Positions 1 to 11,922 of a stretch of DNA of 64,000 nucleotides are shown here, one piece after another. The position numbers and the translations under genes are program-made. The first letter of the stretch is position 1. Each line of letters starts with the position of its first letter. Below the pieces are notes generated by a model. The model saw only the letters and a program-made list of their open reading frames with translations, did not search any database and was not told the DNA's origin. The stretch comes from Brachionus manjavacas (lineage: Eukaryota; Rotifera; Eurotatoria; Ploima; Brachionidae). The stretch spans positions 310,001 through 374,000 of the forward strand of contig JAHQIY010000037.1 in the NCBI GenBank assembly GCA_019054805.1, read 5' to 3'.

Positions 1-360
1 AATTACCTAAAAAAAAGAAATAAAAGAATGAATTTTAGGAAAAGGTACAACAAAGTATGTTGCAGTATTTATTATTAATTATTAATTTATTATTAAATAT
101 TTGATAAAAACGTCATTAAAATTTTTGATCTTAATTTTAAATCTGAACTTGATCGTGGGAGTAAATATAAAAAAGTTGCCGAAAGTCAACTTATCAGATA
201 AATACTTAGATACTTACTAATATAAAATTTAATTAATAGAGAACAAGAAATTAGTAAATCAAAAAATTTAATTGTTTTTTCTGTCAAAAATTTTTAAAAA
301 CTAAAAATAATTATCAAATTCTTTTTCATTTAAACTAAGTTTTAAAGATTTTTTAAAATT
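1..360. other. AT-rich stretch without a recognisable gene
   Basis: Very AT-rich sequence with no coding similarity that I can see. It lies just outside the inverted motif cluster that seems to bound the MULE remnant. Confidence 0.5.
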
Positions 361-465
361 AATACGTTTATTTCCACGTTAATTATCTGTAAATAAACAA
401 AAAGAAAATCAGATAAAATATCTGTAAGTGAATTTAAAAAAAAAAGTTTATTTTCAGATAAAAAA
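361..465. repeat. Left inverted motif cluster of MULE remnant
   Basis: Contains spaced copies of a motif like TTATCTGTAAATAAAC and TTTATTTTCAGATAA. The same motifs occur in inverted orientation at about 4262-4391. Repeated subterminal motifs of this kind are common at MULE ends. The exact end and any target duplication could not be fixed. Confidence 0.45.
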
Positions 466-479
466 AAAAATTAATCAAT

Positions 480-2790
480 TAGCACATTCATTAAAAATCC
501 ATTTCTTTTTTTGTTGGAGCATAAGTTCTATTCAACACATTTTAAATGAAAAATACAAGAACAATTATCACAAACTATATTCTTAGATTCACATGATAAA
601 CAACAAATTTTACATAATTTAACTTTATCTAAAAACCCTTTAATAGTACTTTCAAGAATAGCTAACCCATCCGTTGTAAAATATTCCAATAGCTGTCCTT
701 TGTTAACACCATCAGTTGATACAAATATTGAATTAGCAATTTTGATTGAGATTTATTTTGGTTCGACTTTTACATGCATTTCGTCAATTAATTGAGTTTT
801 GTTAATAAAATTCTAGATTACGGCTTTATATTCGTCTAAAATGATTAATTCCAAAAACTCTTTTATTTGATTTTGCCCATCTGTATTTACTGTTTTTGGA
901 CATTTGTTTTTTTTGGACTGTTACAGGTGCTTGATTGGCTTTTCGTTTTCTTTCGGCTAAAGTAGGGGCTCCACGTTTAGGCACATCTTTAACCAAAGCT
1001 TTATTAGTTAAGTCAATTTTAGGCTTTGTTAACAAAAGATTGATTGATTGCGGTTGAACAGCACCTTCTTCTTTATCATCTTCAATCACAAAATTGTCAT
1101 TCGATTCACTAATTTTTTCCAGTTGTTCCGACTCATCATCTTTTTCAATATTATTATTGTACATCGAAACTTGGTTTGGTGAATCTGAGTTAGTTTCATT
1201 GCTGAAAATTGGTTTTAAGGTGAATTTAATACCTTTTTCCCACATTTCTTTAATCACAAGTAGCTGTTCAATTCGATCATAAAATGTTTCACTTGACTCT
1301 TTGGAAACGACTTGTGCTAGTTCGTTTATTATACGTCTAGCTTCGTTGAATCGAACATTTTCTTCATTTTTATTTGCATTTGAACTTGTAGTTGGACGAA
1401 CATTAGTTGATTTTTTGACAAGACTGTTAAGGTTTACAAATGATACGCATTCAGTTTCATCATTTACTGGAACAAAAGAATTGTTAGTAAATCGATGGTT
1501 AGGCCAACGATTGCTGGTAATTTCTGGGGTTAAAATTGGGATTTCTAACTTTTTTCTAATGTAAATAATATGCCTACAAGGCAAAATACTATCACTAAAC
1601 GAAAAGCAGTTACAAGTAGGTTTATCTCTGTAGTTGAAAACGGTTAAAGAATTCTTGGTTTAACTTAAAGTTACATTTGGCTCATTGAATTCGATTTTAT
1701 AACTAGCTTTACAAGCAATTTCATAAGCGATTTTGAGTTCATCGGCAGCATGAGGTGTTAATTGTCTATAAATTTGTTCAATAAATGGATCCTTTTGATT
1801 TGAACTATCGATGATGATTTTGGTTCTTTGCTTGTATTCATTTTCTGTATACTTTTTGGAAAGAAATGATATTAAATTGAATATACCAGTAAGACAATTT
1901 GCAAGTGATGTTTTCTTCTTGAAATAGACTTTGAGCTGTTTGGTTAGTGTTTCTACAGAGTTATTAGTGTCACTTTCTAGTGTAACTTTACCACATCGTT
2001 TGTATTTTACCCACATACACAATTGTTATTATTTTAACCAATTATTTTCCAAATAATCTTTGTCACGAAAATCAATGTTCTTTATTAAGTCATTATATGC
2101 TAAATCATAATCGTTAGCTGTCTCCGAATTGAGTAACTTTTCCAAAATAGGAATTAACTCTTTATTCTTAATTGATCGTTGAAAAATCATTTTGCAGTGG
2201 AATTTACAATAGAAAACATCAGCATGTGGCAAGTACTTGGTTAGAACGTTCCATTCTGTCAAGTCATTATCTATCATCATCGATTTAGTTTTTTCAATTT
2301 GATTCATTATTGAAAATATCTCAATAAATTTGTCCAAAATTAACTGTCTCTCGTAGGCAACTATAGCAATAGCTACTATCTGTGAATGTCCATTGCAGTC
2401 TCACACTGCTGAAGTTTTGATAATAAATTAGTAATAAATTCCTTCCAGTTTCTTTGCGTAGATAAGTTTGAAGTTATTATGGTTATCAATTTCAATTCGA
2501 TTATTCATTACATTTTCGAACTGTTTTAGCGGATGATCATCAGGTTTTTTATTGTTTTGAATTGCTAAAAACTTCATTCTTACGTTCCATATATCTCGCG
2601 TAGACAACCATTTATTAGTTTTATTACTCATATACATTGCTTTCATTTTAGCTTCACTACCAGTTTCAAATTTAGAATCGATTTCTACTTGTTCTTCCTC
2701 TAAAAGTCAAAGATTACTTGGATGCTTTATAAAATCCTCTTCTGATAAGTCGTGTGCTTTCTCCTTTTCTTTTACTTCTTTGTTGATTCT
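480..2790 (-). pseudogene. MULE-type transposase remnant (ZSWIM3-like)
   Basis: Read on the minus strand, segments 2646-2428, 2337-2029, 2022-1660 and 1584-826 form one protein broken by stops near 2425, 2028 and 1657. The order is an N-terminal part, a MULE catalytic region (EDCNGHS, then MIDNDLTEW and CKFHCKMIFQRS), and a SWIM zinc finger CNC-x9-CRH at about 1612-1570. A basic tail follows, then a Cys/His-rich finger at about 640-530 spaced like a PHD or RING (CKICC...CDNC...FHLKC). MULE transposases cut and paste DNA. The stops make this copy inactive. Family call is firm, subfamily uncertain. Confidence 0.75.
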
Positions 2791-2802
2791 TTCGTGTTGA
2801 AG

Positions 2803-4120
2803 TTAGCATTTCGTTAGTTTGTATTTTCCAGACTCGGTTCCACTCATTGAATAATTTATCCTAATTTCGGCTAAAAAGCCACATGGGTTAATAAAGCTTT
2901 GTTTGGGTCGTATACCAGTACTCTTTGATGTTATATCATTTATCTCCCTGTGATGGATACACTTGATTTCAAGATATTTAAAATTGTTGTCTTCAAGTTT
3001 TCGGCTACTAACGGTTGTCCAAATCGAGATGCTTAAATCATCAGACGAGAAAGTTTTCATCAAGAGAACTTTAAAAAGATTAGCCTTTTCTTCGTCAGAT
3101 TTGTATTCTTTATTTTCATAGATAAGGTTTGGAATTTGAGAATTTGAAATATTAGTTCTAACTTTATTTATTTTTTTCCAAAAAGGCCTAGACGAGCAAG
3201 GATGATGTACTAATTTCCTTACAAATTTGTCCATATTTTCATTTTCTATCTTTTCTTGCTCAAAGCGAAATCTATTAGTCAGAATATTACACTCTTTTTT
3301 TAGAGAAAGGCTATTAATACTGAAGGGGTCCCTTTGGATTAGTCTCTTAAGCTTTTTCCTCTCTAAGACAATTTCAAGAATATGTTTTGGGCAGGATTTT
3401 TTAAATTTCTTGTTTGAGAATCTTGGAATTGAATCGTAGGCTGCCTTCAAAATGAGTGAGATTATCTCAGTATTAATTTTGTCTATATTGTCATTTTCAG
3501 TTTCGAGATCCGGACGATTTAATTTTCTCTTAAATAGATCCCAATCTGCTTTTTCGTAATTAAATTTAACTTTTTTATTCTGATCAATTTTGAGAACGGA
3601 AAAGTCCAAAGAGAGAAAAATTGGAAAATGATCGCTTGTTAAGTCATCGTCCATAACAAAGAAAGAATTTAAAGATGATCCTAAATTACTAGAGAGAATA
3701 AAAAGATCTAAGACTGATGAATAGCAATGACTCTTTGAAGTATATGTTGGCGTTTTGTCGTTAATTAATAGCATTTTAGGACTTTCAAGAAATTTTTCAA
3801 GAATTTTTCCGTTTTGATTTGTTACATTACAACCTAACGATTCTAGTTTACTGTTAAAATCTCCAGCTATAATAAACTAGTCATAATTTTCACTAATAAA
3901 ATCAAAGATGAGGGGTTTTAATGGGTGATTAGAATTTGGAAGGTGATAAATGCTGAAAATATATAAGTTTTTCATAATAGATGAAAAGTCCTTTAAAGAG
4001 ACTTTTACTGAGACTAGTTCGATGTTTAAAAAATCAAGATCATTGACTTGACAAAATTCGAGACCTTTTTTTAATAAGATGGCAACTCCTCCACCAGAAG
4101 CATATGAGAAACAAGTGAAG
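2803..4120 (-). pseudogene. LINE fragment: AP endonuclease to start of RT
   Basis: On the minus strand, 4120-3640 reads as the C-terminal half of an APE-type endonuclease. It has an AGDFNSKLE motif near 3865 and a TSDHFPIFL motif near 3640. The frame then runs into the linker and the first part of a reverse transcriptase and stops near 2803. A stop interrupts the endonuclease near 3878. Both ends are missing, so this is a dead fragment, probably inserted upstream of the MULE gene. A 14-bp direct repeat (ATGAGAAACAAGTG) at 4106-4141 lies at its 5' edge. Confidence 0.75.
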
Positions 4121-4261
4121 AAGCTATGTGAGAAACAAGTGCATTTTAAATAAAGATTTAGGATTAATTTTTAATTATGGTTTCACTTCATTAATTCGGC
4201 TTAATTAATTTGTTTCAATTATTATGGTCTTTGAATTGTTTCTATTTTTATTCTTTTGATT

Positions 4262-4391
4262 ATTGACATTTACGTGAAAATAAATAATTTTTTCATTCAG
4301 GTAAAAATATAAAAAAATTTATTTACAGGTAAATTACGTTTTCTAATATTGTTTATTTTCAGATAATTTATCTGAAAATAAATTCCCTATT
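4262..4391. repeat. Right inverted motif cluster of MULE remnant
   Basis: Carries TTTATTTTCAGATAA/TTATCTGAAAATAAA palindromes and TTTACAGGTAAA-like motifs. These mirror the cluster at 361-465 and probably mark the other end of the decayed MULE. Confidence 0.45.
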
Positions 4392-4395
4392 TTAA

Positions 4396-5080
4396 AATAT
4401 TTTGAAAACTAGATTTTTTTTCTACAAATGTAATTAAATTAATTTACAAAAATTTCGGTTTAATTGAATTAGCAGATTATTTCAATGAGACAAACGTTTT
4501 TTTTGTTTAAGAATTTTAGATTGTAAAAAAATCATTTTGAGTTAAAATTCTATAAAATTAAAAAGTTCTTATCTTACTGATGATATATAAAACTGAATTT
4601 AAAAAATGCCAAAAATATTTTAATAAATAATCTAAATTTATTTTTAAAAATTTAAAATTTATGAAATTTTTCAAAAAATTTTAGTAAGGCTTTGCAGACT
4701 TTGAAAAATTCAGTATAACATTGTTTTTTACAATTTGTAATGAATGCATTTTTGCCATAAATGAATTCGAATTCTTTTTCAGCACAATTTTAATATACCT
4801 TTAGATAATTGAATATGAACATTTGAAATTTTTATGCGGACTGTCCAAATTTTGCCATTCTATTTTTATCAAAATTTTTACAACTTATCTAATAATATAT
4901 TATTTCTATCAATTTTTAAAAACCCAAAAAAAAACTATTCTTTTCTTAAATTTATAATCAAGCAAATTATTTATTTCAAGAGATTAATTTAATTTCATGT
5001 GAAATTTAAACTATAAACAAAACTTTTAATTTTGAAAATCTTATCTATAAAAATAAAAAATCAAGAAAAAATTTATCTCA
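4396..5080. other. AT-rich spacer downstream of TRMT13
   Basis: No gene, RNA or element recognised. It includes the presumed 3' untranslated region of the minus-strand TRMT13 gene, which ends at 5081. Confidence 0.5.
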
Positions 5081-8000
5081 TCATAATTTATTTAGTTTAG
5101 TCTCTAAATATGCATAAAGCATGCTATTTTCCAAAGTAATTTCTGGTTCAACATAATAAAATAGCTTTGTTTTTAAAGCAAAGCCACATGGTACCGTTAT
5201 TTCATTTTTGATATATTCGATTCTTGCTCGATCGAAAATATTTTTGCATATTCTTCCAATTTTATGTCTTCGGTGACCAAATATAAATTCTAAAAGAATA
5301 ATTTTTAGCAAATTTGATCAGATTATTGAAGTTACCTGGAGCAGGAGTCGTGTTTTGATCACTGCTCGTAGACCAGCTTGAAATACTTCGAATGATGTAA
5401 AACAATTTTGAGTTTATTCCAAGTTTGTAAAGGAATTTTTTGCCACAAAAATAATCCCATTCACATACATGATGACAGCAAAGAGCTAGCAAAAAGCCCA
5501 GAATTTTAACTGTCTTCTGAGAGGAATCTTCGAGCGAATTTTTGAGACACCTAATTGAAAAATCAGTGGCACAGCCGCAAACATGTTTACCATACATGAT
5601 ACATTTAGAAGATGTTTGTATCAGCGGAATCTTGTTCACAAAAACATCTTTCAAATCAATGCGAATCCGTGCGAATTCTGAGCTATTTTCTTCCACATTT
5701 TCTTTCAACAAGGAATCAAACTTGTGCTTTTGAGAGCCCCGTTCCAATAAAACAATATTCACTTTTTTAAATTTAGATTCAATTTTTTTTTCTTTTTTTT
5801 CTTTTCGTGACTGCTCGAACCAGAAAGATAATTTTCCTCTTCCAGCTCCCAATTCAACCAAGCAGCAGCTCTCCTTATTTTCACTACTTTCATTCATTAT
5901 CTTGTCTACATGTCCCACAATAGAAGATATTTGCTTTAAATGCTTTTGATGAAATTCGTTCTTCTTCTCAAGTTCCTGGCTAATGAAGCTATCGTCTAGT
6001 TTCTCAAATTCAAGATGGTGTAAATTGTGCTCTTGATCAAGTTCAATCAAAAAATCAATTACTGCTTTAAGCTCGCATTCATTTAGCTGCTTATAAGTTT
6101 TGGAATCTTGAGATATTGATTTTATTTCAGGTCGATCTATTTCTTTAAGCTCAAGATCTGAATTTTCATCGTCTTTTAAGTTGATGTCTTTTATGTCGAA
6201 CTCACCTTTTTTTAATTTAACTTTATATTAAGTGTATACTAATAAACCAGCTATTTTAATAAATCTAAATTTTTAATGACTGTTGTTATCTAGATGTCCG
6301 AATAATTTTTTAAAAGCAATATTAGTAGCAAAAAATGATCTAAGGTGAACTAGCTTCTTAATTTAATGATATTAACCAGAGCTTTTTTCGAGGCAGGTGA
6401 TCTAAAATCAAAGCGTAAATATATCCAAATATCAATGAGAAATTCTAGCTGTCTGTTATCAAGAGATAAGTGATATGCGTCAAGTAGCTCGGGTTAAAAT
6501 ACCAAACAGCTTGTTTGAAAAAAAAATAAAACAAAAATAAAAGAAGCTTTGGTCTGAAAGGGTTAAAAATATTAAATTAATGATTATACCTAAACATTTG
6601 ATTCTTGAATTGCACTTTTTCAAATGTTTTTCGAAATTTTTTTCGTAAACGCTGTGCTTCGGGTCAAGAGGACATATTACTCGAGTTTCCACACTGTTAT
6701 TCTTTAAAAATTAAATTAATTTTTTTTAGTTCAACATTTGACTCTGACTATTATTATCAAAACAGATCAAAAGAAGATTTTTTTTACTAAATATTTACCT
6801 TAGACTTAAAAATATTTCTTTCATCATGTTGCACTGTTTTCTAAGTTTTTGATGCATTTGTTTGGAAATAGTTTAAAAATATTAAGTTTTAATTGAATAC
6901 ATTTGTTTGCTTGATGTAACGCTATAGCATTTAAGAAAATAAAAGAAATTAATGACGGCCTTAATTAACCTTAAGCCCATAGATTAACATTTTGGGAGCA
7001 GAAAAAATTCAAGGCCATGAAAGTTAAAATTCAATCTCTTCAATTAAGTTACAAATTGTTTTTTTTTTTAATTTTTATTTTTATTTATCAAAGGAAGAGA
7101 ATCTTGGTATAATTTTTTACTCATTCAGTAAACAATCAAAATTAGATCATATTTTTTGGAAAATTTAAAGATTATTTTTTACATCATCATAATTTTTAAA
7201 AAGCCAAATGAAGTTCAGTTCAAAATAATAAAACCTGAAAAAAATAATAAGCTAATTCTCTAAAATGCTGAATCGGTTTTTAATATTACAAAACACCTTA
7301 AAAATGCATTCATTCTCTTAAAGATTTATTTGTAATTTAAAACCTTAAAAATATTTTTTCGTTGAATGTTTTTAAGGCTGTAAAAATTTTTGGCACAATA
7401 AAATATTTAGTAGAATAGATTTGACATTTTTATCATTCAGTTTCTGTAAAATTGAAACTGAAACTTCACAAAGAAAATCAATTTTTAAATTTGCTTGCTT
7501 TCATTTCTAATAATATCATTTTGAACGATTCGATAAATACGATTTAAAAAAAATAATCCAAAAATGAGATTTAGAATCGAAAGTTTTTTTATTCTGATTT
7601 ATTTTATTGAGCTTTTAAGACAAGCTGAAATCGAATAAAATTCCAAATTTGAAGTGATCTTATAAAAATTAAAAATTTTTGATATAACTAAAAGGTTTGT
7701 TTTAGGCAAGTTTTTAGCTAGACTAATGAAGGGTCAAGTGTTTGTATTTTTGTTTTAAATTAGGGTTTCTATAATAAATCATTGTGATTTGCGATTTTTT
7801 TTTGAAAAGAAACCTTAGGGCTCAATAAAAAAATTCAAAATTGTGAAAAAAGTTGATTTTTTTAGTAATAAAAATGACGCTGCATTATCATGTTAAGTTT
7901 TGCGTAGATGTGCGTCTAAAACAATGATCTCTGTCTAAAACTAAAAATATCAGTAAGAGAAATTGATAATTTTATTTATTTTTCATATTTTCTGATAGAT

Positions 8001-9389
8001 AATAAAACGAATAAGAAAATAAGTAAATTATAAGGATATTGTTTTCGAGAAACGTCAGCAGAAATCAGAAAAAATAGCCTTATTTAATAGCCGTTTTTTT
8101 ATTTATTTTAAAAAAAAGATTTAATATCCGGTTTTAACAGATTAATAGAAATTGATGAAATTATCTCCAAGTAAGAAAGATTTAGAAAAGATGAAATTCA
8201 ATAATTCATTAATTTTGAAAGTTGTAGCACTATTTTGGCATTTTGGATTTTTCGATCAATTTTTTATTATTAAATAAATTTTGTAATTTAATAAAATTAT
8301 TGCAGACGTACATTTTTGGATATAAAATTCTTTGCTAAGTCAAAAGGTAAACTCTGCAAAAGTCTGCAAAAAATAACTCACTAAAGTGCACTTTGCTATT
8401 GCAGATTTTGAAAAGTATGTTAAATCCAAAAATGTACCTCTGAACTAATTCTTTTAAATAATAACAATTTATTTAATACATAAAAATACAATACTCTTTA
8501 CCACACTCTATCCAAAAGATTTTTCGAAAAATTCTAAGGATAGAGTGTGGTAAATTTTCTTGTCTTGAATATGTTGAATGCAACATCCTTAAATTACAAA
8601 AATGATCATGTTATATACGAGAAAAATGTTTTCATTTATTTTTTTAACACAGATTAAGAATATATAAATTTGAAATCTTGTTTACTGGTTATTTTTAGTT
8701 TTAGAGAGTTAGATGCCCTGTGTTAGACGCACATGTCCGGAAAACTTAACTATTTTCAATTTTTTGTTTGTATTAAAAGCTTAACAGGTCGAGCTCATTA
8801 ATTTGGAAAACTTTATTCATTTTTGACAAGCAATTTTTTCCGCATCCGTTCTATCTATTTCTATATGGATGTCTATGTTTTTGTCTATTTTAAAAGCATT
8901 TAAGTGATAGATTTGTCGAAAAATTCAAAAGCAAACATGTTTGTTGTTAGAAAACGGATTAAATTAGAGAGCGAAAAATTCTCTGGGGGGAGAAAAAAAT
9001 TTGGCTCGTGACTGATTGCATTTAAGGCTGTTAACAGCTCCCAAAGCTTTAATTATGTGTGTAAATACTGGTTTTGTAGCTAACAATTTTATGGCATGTC
9101 ATAAAGTTTTATGGGTGGAAATTGGAATTTTTTTTCACATTGATAAATAGCTGAATATGAGCGTCAGAAAGTTGATCATTTTATGATTTTTTTCGAAATA
9201 AACTATTGTGATTACTTGATTGTTGAAAGCCAAGTGTTCCACACAAAAGTCGGTGTTCCTCAGGGCGCTAAGTTTGCATTGGCGCTTCTTTTTTTCGCAT
9301 ACGTGCTTGCAAATGCGTGCGCCGCCACCGCCGTCGTCGTCTGCTTTCTTTTCTGCACCATTTTGCTCATTCATTTTCGAACAATTCAT
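5081..9389 (-). CDS. TRMT13: tRNA 2'-O-methyltransferase TRM13 homologue
   Basis: Exons (minus): 9389-9216, 6701-6590, 6205-5336, 5289-5081; 454 residues, close to human TRMT13. Known family role: 2'-O-methylation of nucleotide 4 in tRNA Gly, Pro and His acceptor stems. Exon 1 encodes the TRM13 CCCH finger (CKHVCEKKKRQC...FCVEHL). Exon 2 encodes the U11-48K-type CHHC finger (CPLDPKHSVYEKNFEKHLKKC). Exon 3 holds the AdoMet fold with VELGAGRGKLSFW, GKHVCGCATD and LALCCHHVCEW. Exon 4 gives the C-terminal GFALKTKLFYYV segment. Phases join cleanly (0, 1, 1). Intron 1 is 2.5 kb against 47-384 bp for the others. The ATG at 9389 gives MNCSKMNEQ; a second Met five codons on is an alternative start. 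Confidence 0.92.
8302..8443. repeat. MITE-like inverted repeat, 142 bp
   Basis: Arms share GTACATTTTTGGAT in inverted orientation, at 8308-8321 and 8424-8437, with further loose matches outwards and inwards. The interior has repeated TGCAAA/TGCAGA motifs like those of the hairpin at 18,178-18,345. It may be a small non-autonomous DNA element. Confidence 0.5.
8497..8554. repeat. 58-bp palindrome
   Basis: Two 17-bp arms, beginning TTTACCACACTCTATCC and perfectly complementary, flank a loop whose centre TTTTTCGAAAAA is itself palindromic. It could extrude as a cruciform or form an RNA hairpin. No gene function can be assigned. Confidence 0.8.
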
Positions 9390-9540
9390 CTAAATGCATA
9401 TGAAGTCGATTGTTGACATCTGGATATTGTGAGATTATGTTAAACAGCACTTTCAAATTAATTTTTAAATTACTTTCAAAAAAGAATTAACACCCTATTT
9501 CAATAAATGTCTTCTTAACATTATTTAGCTAATTTTATTT

Positions 9541-9600
9541 TTTTAGATTTATTCTGAAGGAGCTCTAGCTCGGTACAGAAAACAAATAAACAGTAGGCAA
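9541..9600 (+). repeat. LINE 3' end (tail with GAGCT hairpin motif)
   Basis: Contains CTGAAGGAGCTCTAGCTCGG followed by TACAGAAAACAAATAAAC. The same tail occurs downstream of the LINE coding remnant at 16,697-16,278. It marks the 3' end of a plus-strand LINE whose body is lost. Confidence 0.6.
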
Positions 9601-9649
9601 GATTAAATGCGAGTTAAGATAAAATATAGAATGAATTAATTACTTGCCT

Positions 9650-11007
9650 TGTTTTATCAAGTAAGAGAAAGTTTGGTTATCCAAGAAAACATTTTGCACT
9701 CTACAACTATCGTTCAATTAGTATGACAAGTTGCCTTGGAAGGCTACTAGAAAGTATTATTTACACTAGAATATGTAATTTTCTTGAAAACAATAGTCTT
9801 CTTATTCATGAACAATCAGGATTTAGAAAACATAGACCTATTACTTAATAATCTTTACTTTCTTATTCAAAAAGTTGCAGAACCCTTTAAAAGAAAGAAG
9901 AGGGTCTGTTGTCTTTATTTTGACATTTCTAAAGCTTTTGGTAGAATTTGGCATGATGGACTAATTTACAAGCTAATGTGAATTAATCTACCTCCTTAAA
10001 TGATAATAAAAATAATTAATGATAAATCTTAAGATTATCTTAAATGATAATTTTCGCATTTAAGATTTCTTAGAGTAAATGTAAATGGTCATCGAAGTGA
10101 TCAATATCCGATTAAAGCAGGAGTTCCACAAGGTTCCAAATTTGACATTGACTGTGAGCCACAACTATTATCCTTTTCTTATATCTTTTAAACAACTCTT
10201 TATTAGTAAAATTAAATTCTCAAAAATTAGAATCTGAAGCCATGTTTTCTTTAATTTACTTGTAATAATTAACTAATTTCTTCTTTTTTTTTTTAATTTT
10301 ATTTCTCTTATTTTAATAAACATAACCCTGAAGGGGCGAAAGTCCTAAGGTTTTAACAATAATAAAAAAAAAGGGTCAGTAATTAGTCCACTGCTTTTTA
10401 GCATTTTCACAAATGACATCTCAAAAAGAAACAAAACAAACTGCCAATACTCTCTTCTTTTTGCAGATGGTTTAGCTACTTTATTGTTTTCAAAAAGATA
10501 GAAAATCTTGAAAAATGATTTATAAGTACCTAAAAGAAATTAATAGATGGCTTTTCAAATGGAAAATGAAAATTTCCATTGAGAAGTCATGTTACCTGTG
10601 ATCTTTGAGAAGAAAACCTTAAATAAAAAGGAAAAGTCAAATTCTCAGGCATCAAGACTGAAAACTTGCGTTTAGTCTGATGGTGGATGAATTAAAAGAA
10701 CTTTACAAATTAAAAGAATTAAAAGAATTAGGTAATCTTTACAAATTTTTAATAGGATCAATTTTGGATTATTCTTTTCCTTTTTTAAATTCAATCTCAA
10801 AAACTAACATCAAAAAATTACAAGTTATTCAAGATTCAGCAGTTCGATCTATTTTGAAGCTGAAATATAAAGACAAAGAGGTCTTCAATAAACTTAAACT
10901 ACCCCTACTCGACTTTTCAAGTTTAGTAAGAATAAAAAGGAAAAAGAGATCCTGTACCATCGGTCGTCAGACTGGTGGAAGAATAGAAGAAGAGAAGGTT
11001 TTGAATT
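9650..11007 (+). pseudogene. Decayed LINE reverse transcriptase and C-terminal region
   Basis: Successive frames show RT pieces. FRKHR-type and LYFDISKAFGRIWHDGL motifs lie at 9690-9975. NGHRSDQYPIKAGVPQGS lies near 10,085-10,140. SVISPLLFSIFTNDI and the FADG box (in place of YADD) lie at 10,377-10,480. The post-RT region ([28 protein letters not shown]) is at 10,680-11,007. Many stops and shifts make it inactive, and the catalytic box itself is altered. A 236-bp insertion splits it between GVPQG and SVISPLL. Confidence 0.8.
10137..10372 (+). mobile_element. Short retro-insertion inside the LINE RT
   Basis: The RT frame breaks inside the codons for GVPQGS and resumes about 236 bp later with the GGTCAG that should follow. 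The inserted piece ends ACCCTGAAGGGGCGAAAGTC, then CTAAGG and an A-rich AATAATAAAAAAAAA tail. That is the look of a SINE or a short 5'-truncated LINE copied by target-primed reverse transcription. Confidence 0.65.
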
Positions 11008-11894
11008 AAGATTTAACGAATATCCAATTCCATAATAATGTTATTGCTACCTAACAATTTCTTTTTTTTTTTCTTGAACTATCAAATATTTAAACACGTC
11101 TAACCGTCTAGCTATTTCAATTAACGTTTTTAATTTTCTTTTGACTTGTTTATCCTTTTTTAATTTTTGCTAATTTTTTTATTTTATTTTATTAGTTAAC
11201 TTTATTTAAAATTTTTCTTTAAATTCTGAATGAGCATTAGTTGGGTTTAGCTAAACAAATTGTTAAATGATAAAGTAATTTTTCGATTAGAAACTTTTTA
11301 CGGAAAAAAAAGTGACTCAAATTAAAAATAAAATAAATTGATGTCATTTTTTTTGCTACCTATCCAATAAAGCTTCCATGGCAAAACACTACAATAATAA
11401 ATCACATTTTTTCTCATGACAGTGAAATGCATGGTTTCGACTTGATATGGTTTTGTTTTTGTGTGTCTGACCTGAATAGACGCACACACAGCAAAAGCGC
11501 CAAAAATGCACATATAATTATGAACCATTTGAAAAAATAACAAAACAAAAGAGTACTTTTTGTAAAGATAGAGAGAGAGCAAAGGGAAGAAATAGAAAAT
11601 CAAGCGAACTGGTTAAAACTCGAATCATAATTTATCGATAAAATACAACAAAAACAAAAAATAATAATCATAAATAGATTTGAATATGAGTATGAGCGCT
11701 TTGTCGTGTATCGATGAACTAGTTTTTTCTTTTTTCTTTTTTCTTTTTGCTTCGTTTGTAAATTGCATTCCTGTTTCTATTTTTTGTTCTTTTTTTCTCG
11801 TTCTAGATGAAAAACAATCACTCTCTAGTTGTTCCAAACTTGAATTGATCTCATTGAGCTGAAAATAGAAACAACTTATTTATTTTTATTTGTT
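11008..11894. other. Spacer upstream of liprin-alpha
   Basis: AT-rich with no supported gene. Its right part probably holds the liprin-alpha promoter and 5' untranslated region. No core promoter motif was convincing. Confidence 0.45.
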
Positions 11895-11914
11895 TGTGTG
11901 TGCGTGTGTGTGTG
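11895..11914 (+). repeat. GT microsatellite in the liprin 5' leader
   Basis: A short (GT)n tract interrupted once by GC, ending nine bases before the liprin-alpha start codon. Confidence 0.8.
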
Positions 11915-11922
11915 GCGATAAT

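Larger units (their letters stand above)
6702..9215 (-). other. Long first intron of TRMT13
   Basis: This 2.5-kb AT-rich intron has no coding content. It holds two structured repeats, a 142-bp hairpin element (8302-8443) and a near-perfect 58-bp palindrome (8497-8554). Confidence 0.6.

Noticed and set aside
9183-9416. Plus-strand ORF of 77 codons
   Set aside because: It is antisense to TRMT13 exon 1, which has a clear CCCH finger on the minus strand.
11322-11603. Minus-strand ORF of 93 codons before liprin-alpha
   Set aside because: Hydrophobic Phe/Tyr-rich translation of AT-rich DNA with no recognisable motif.
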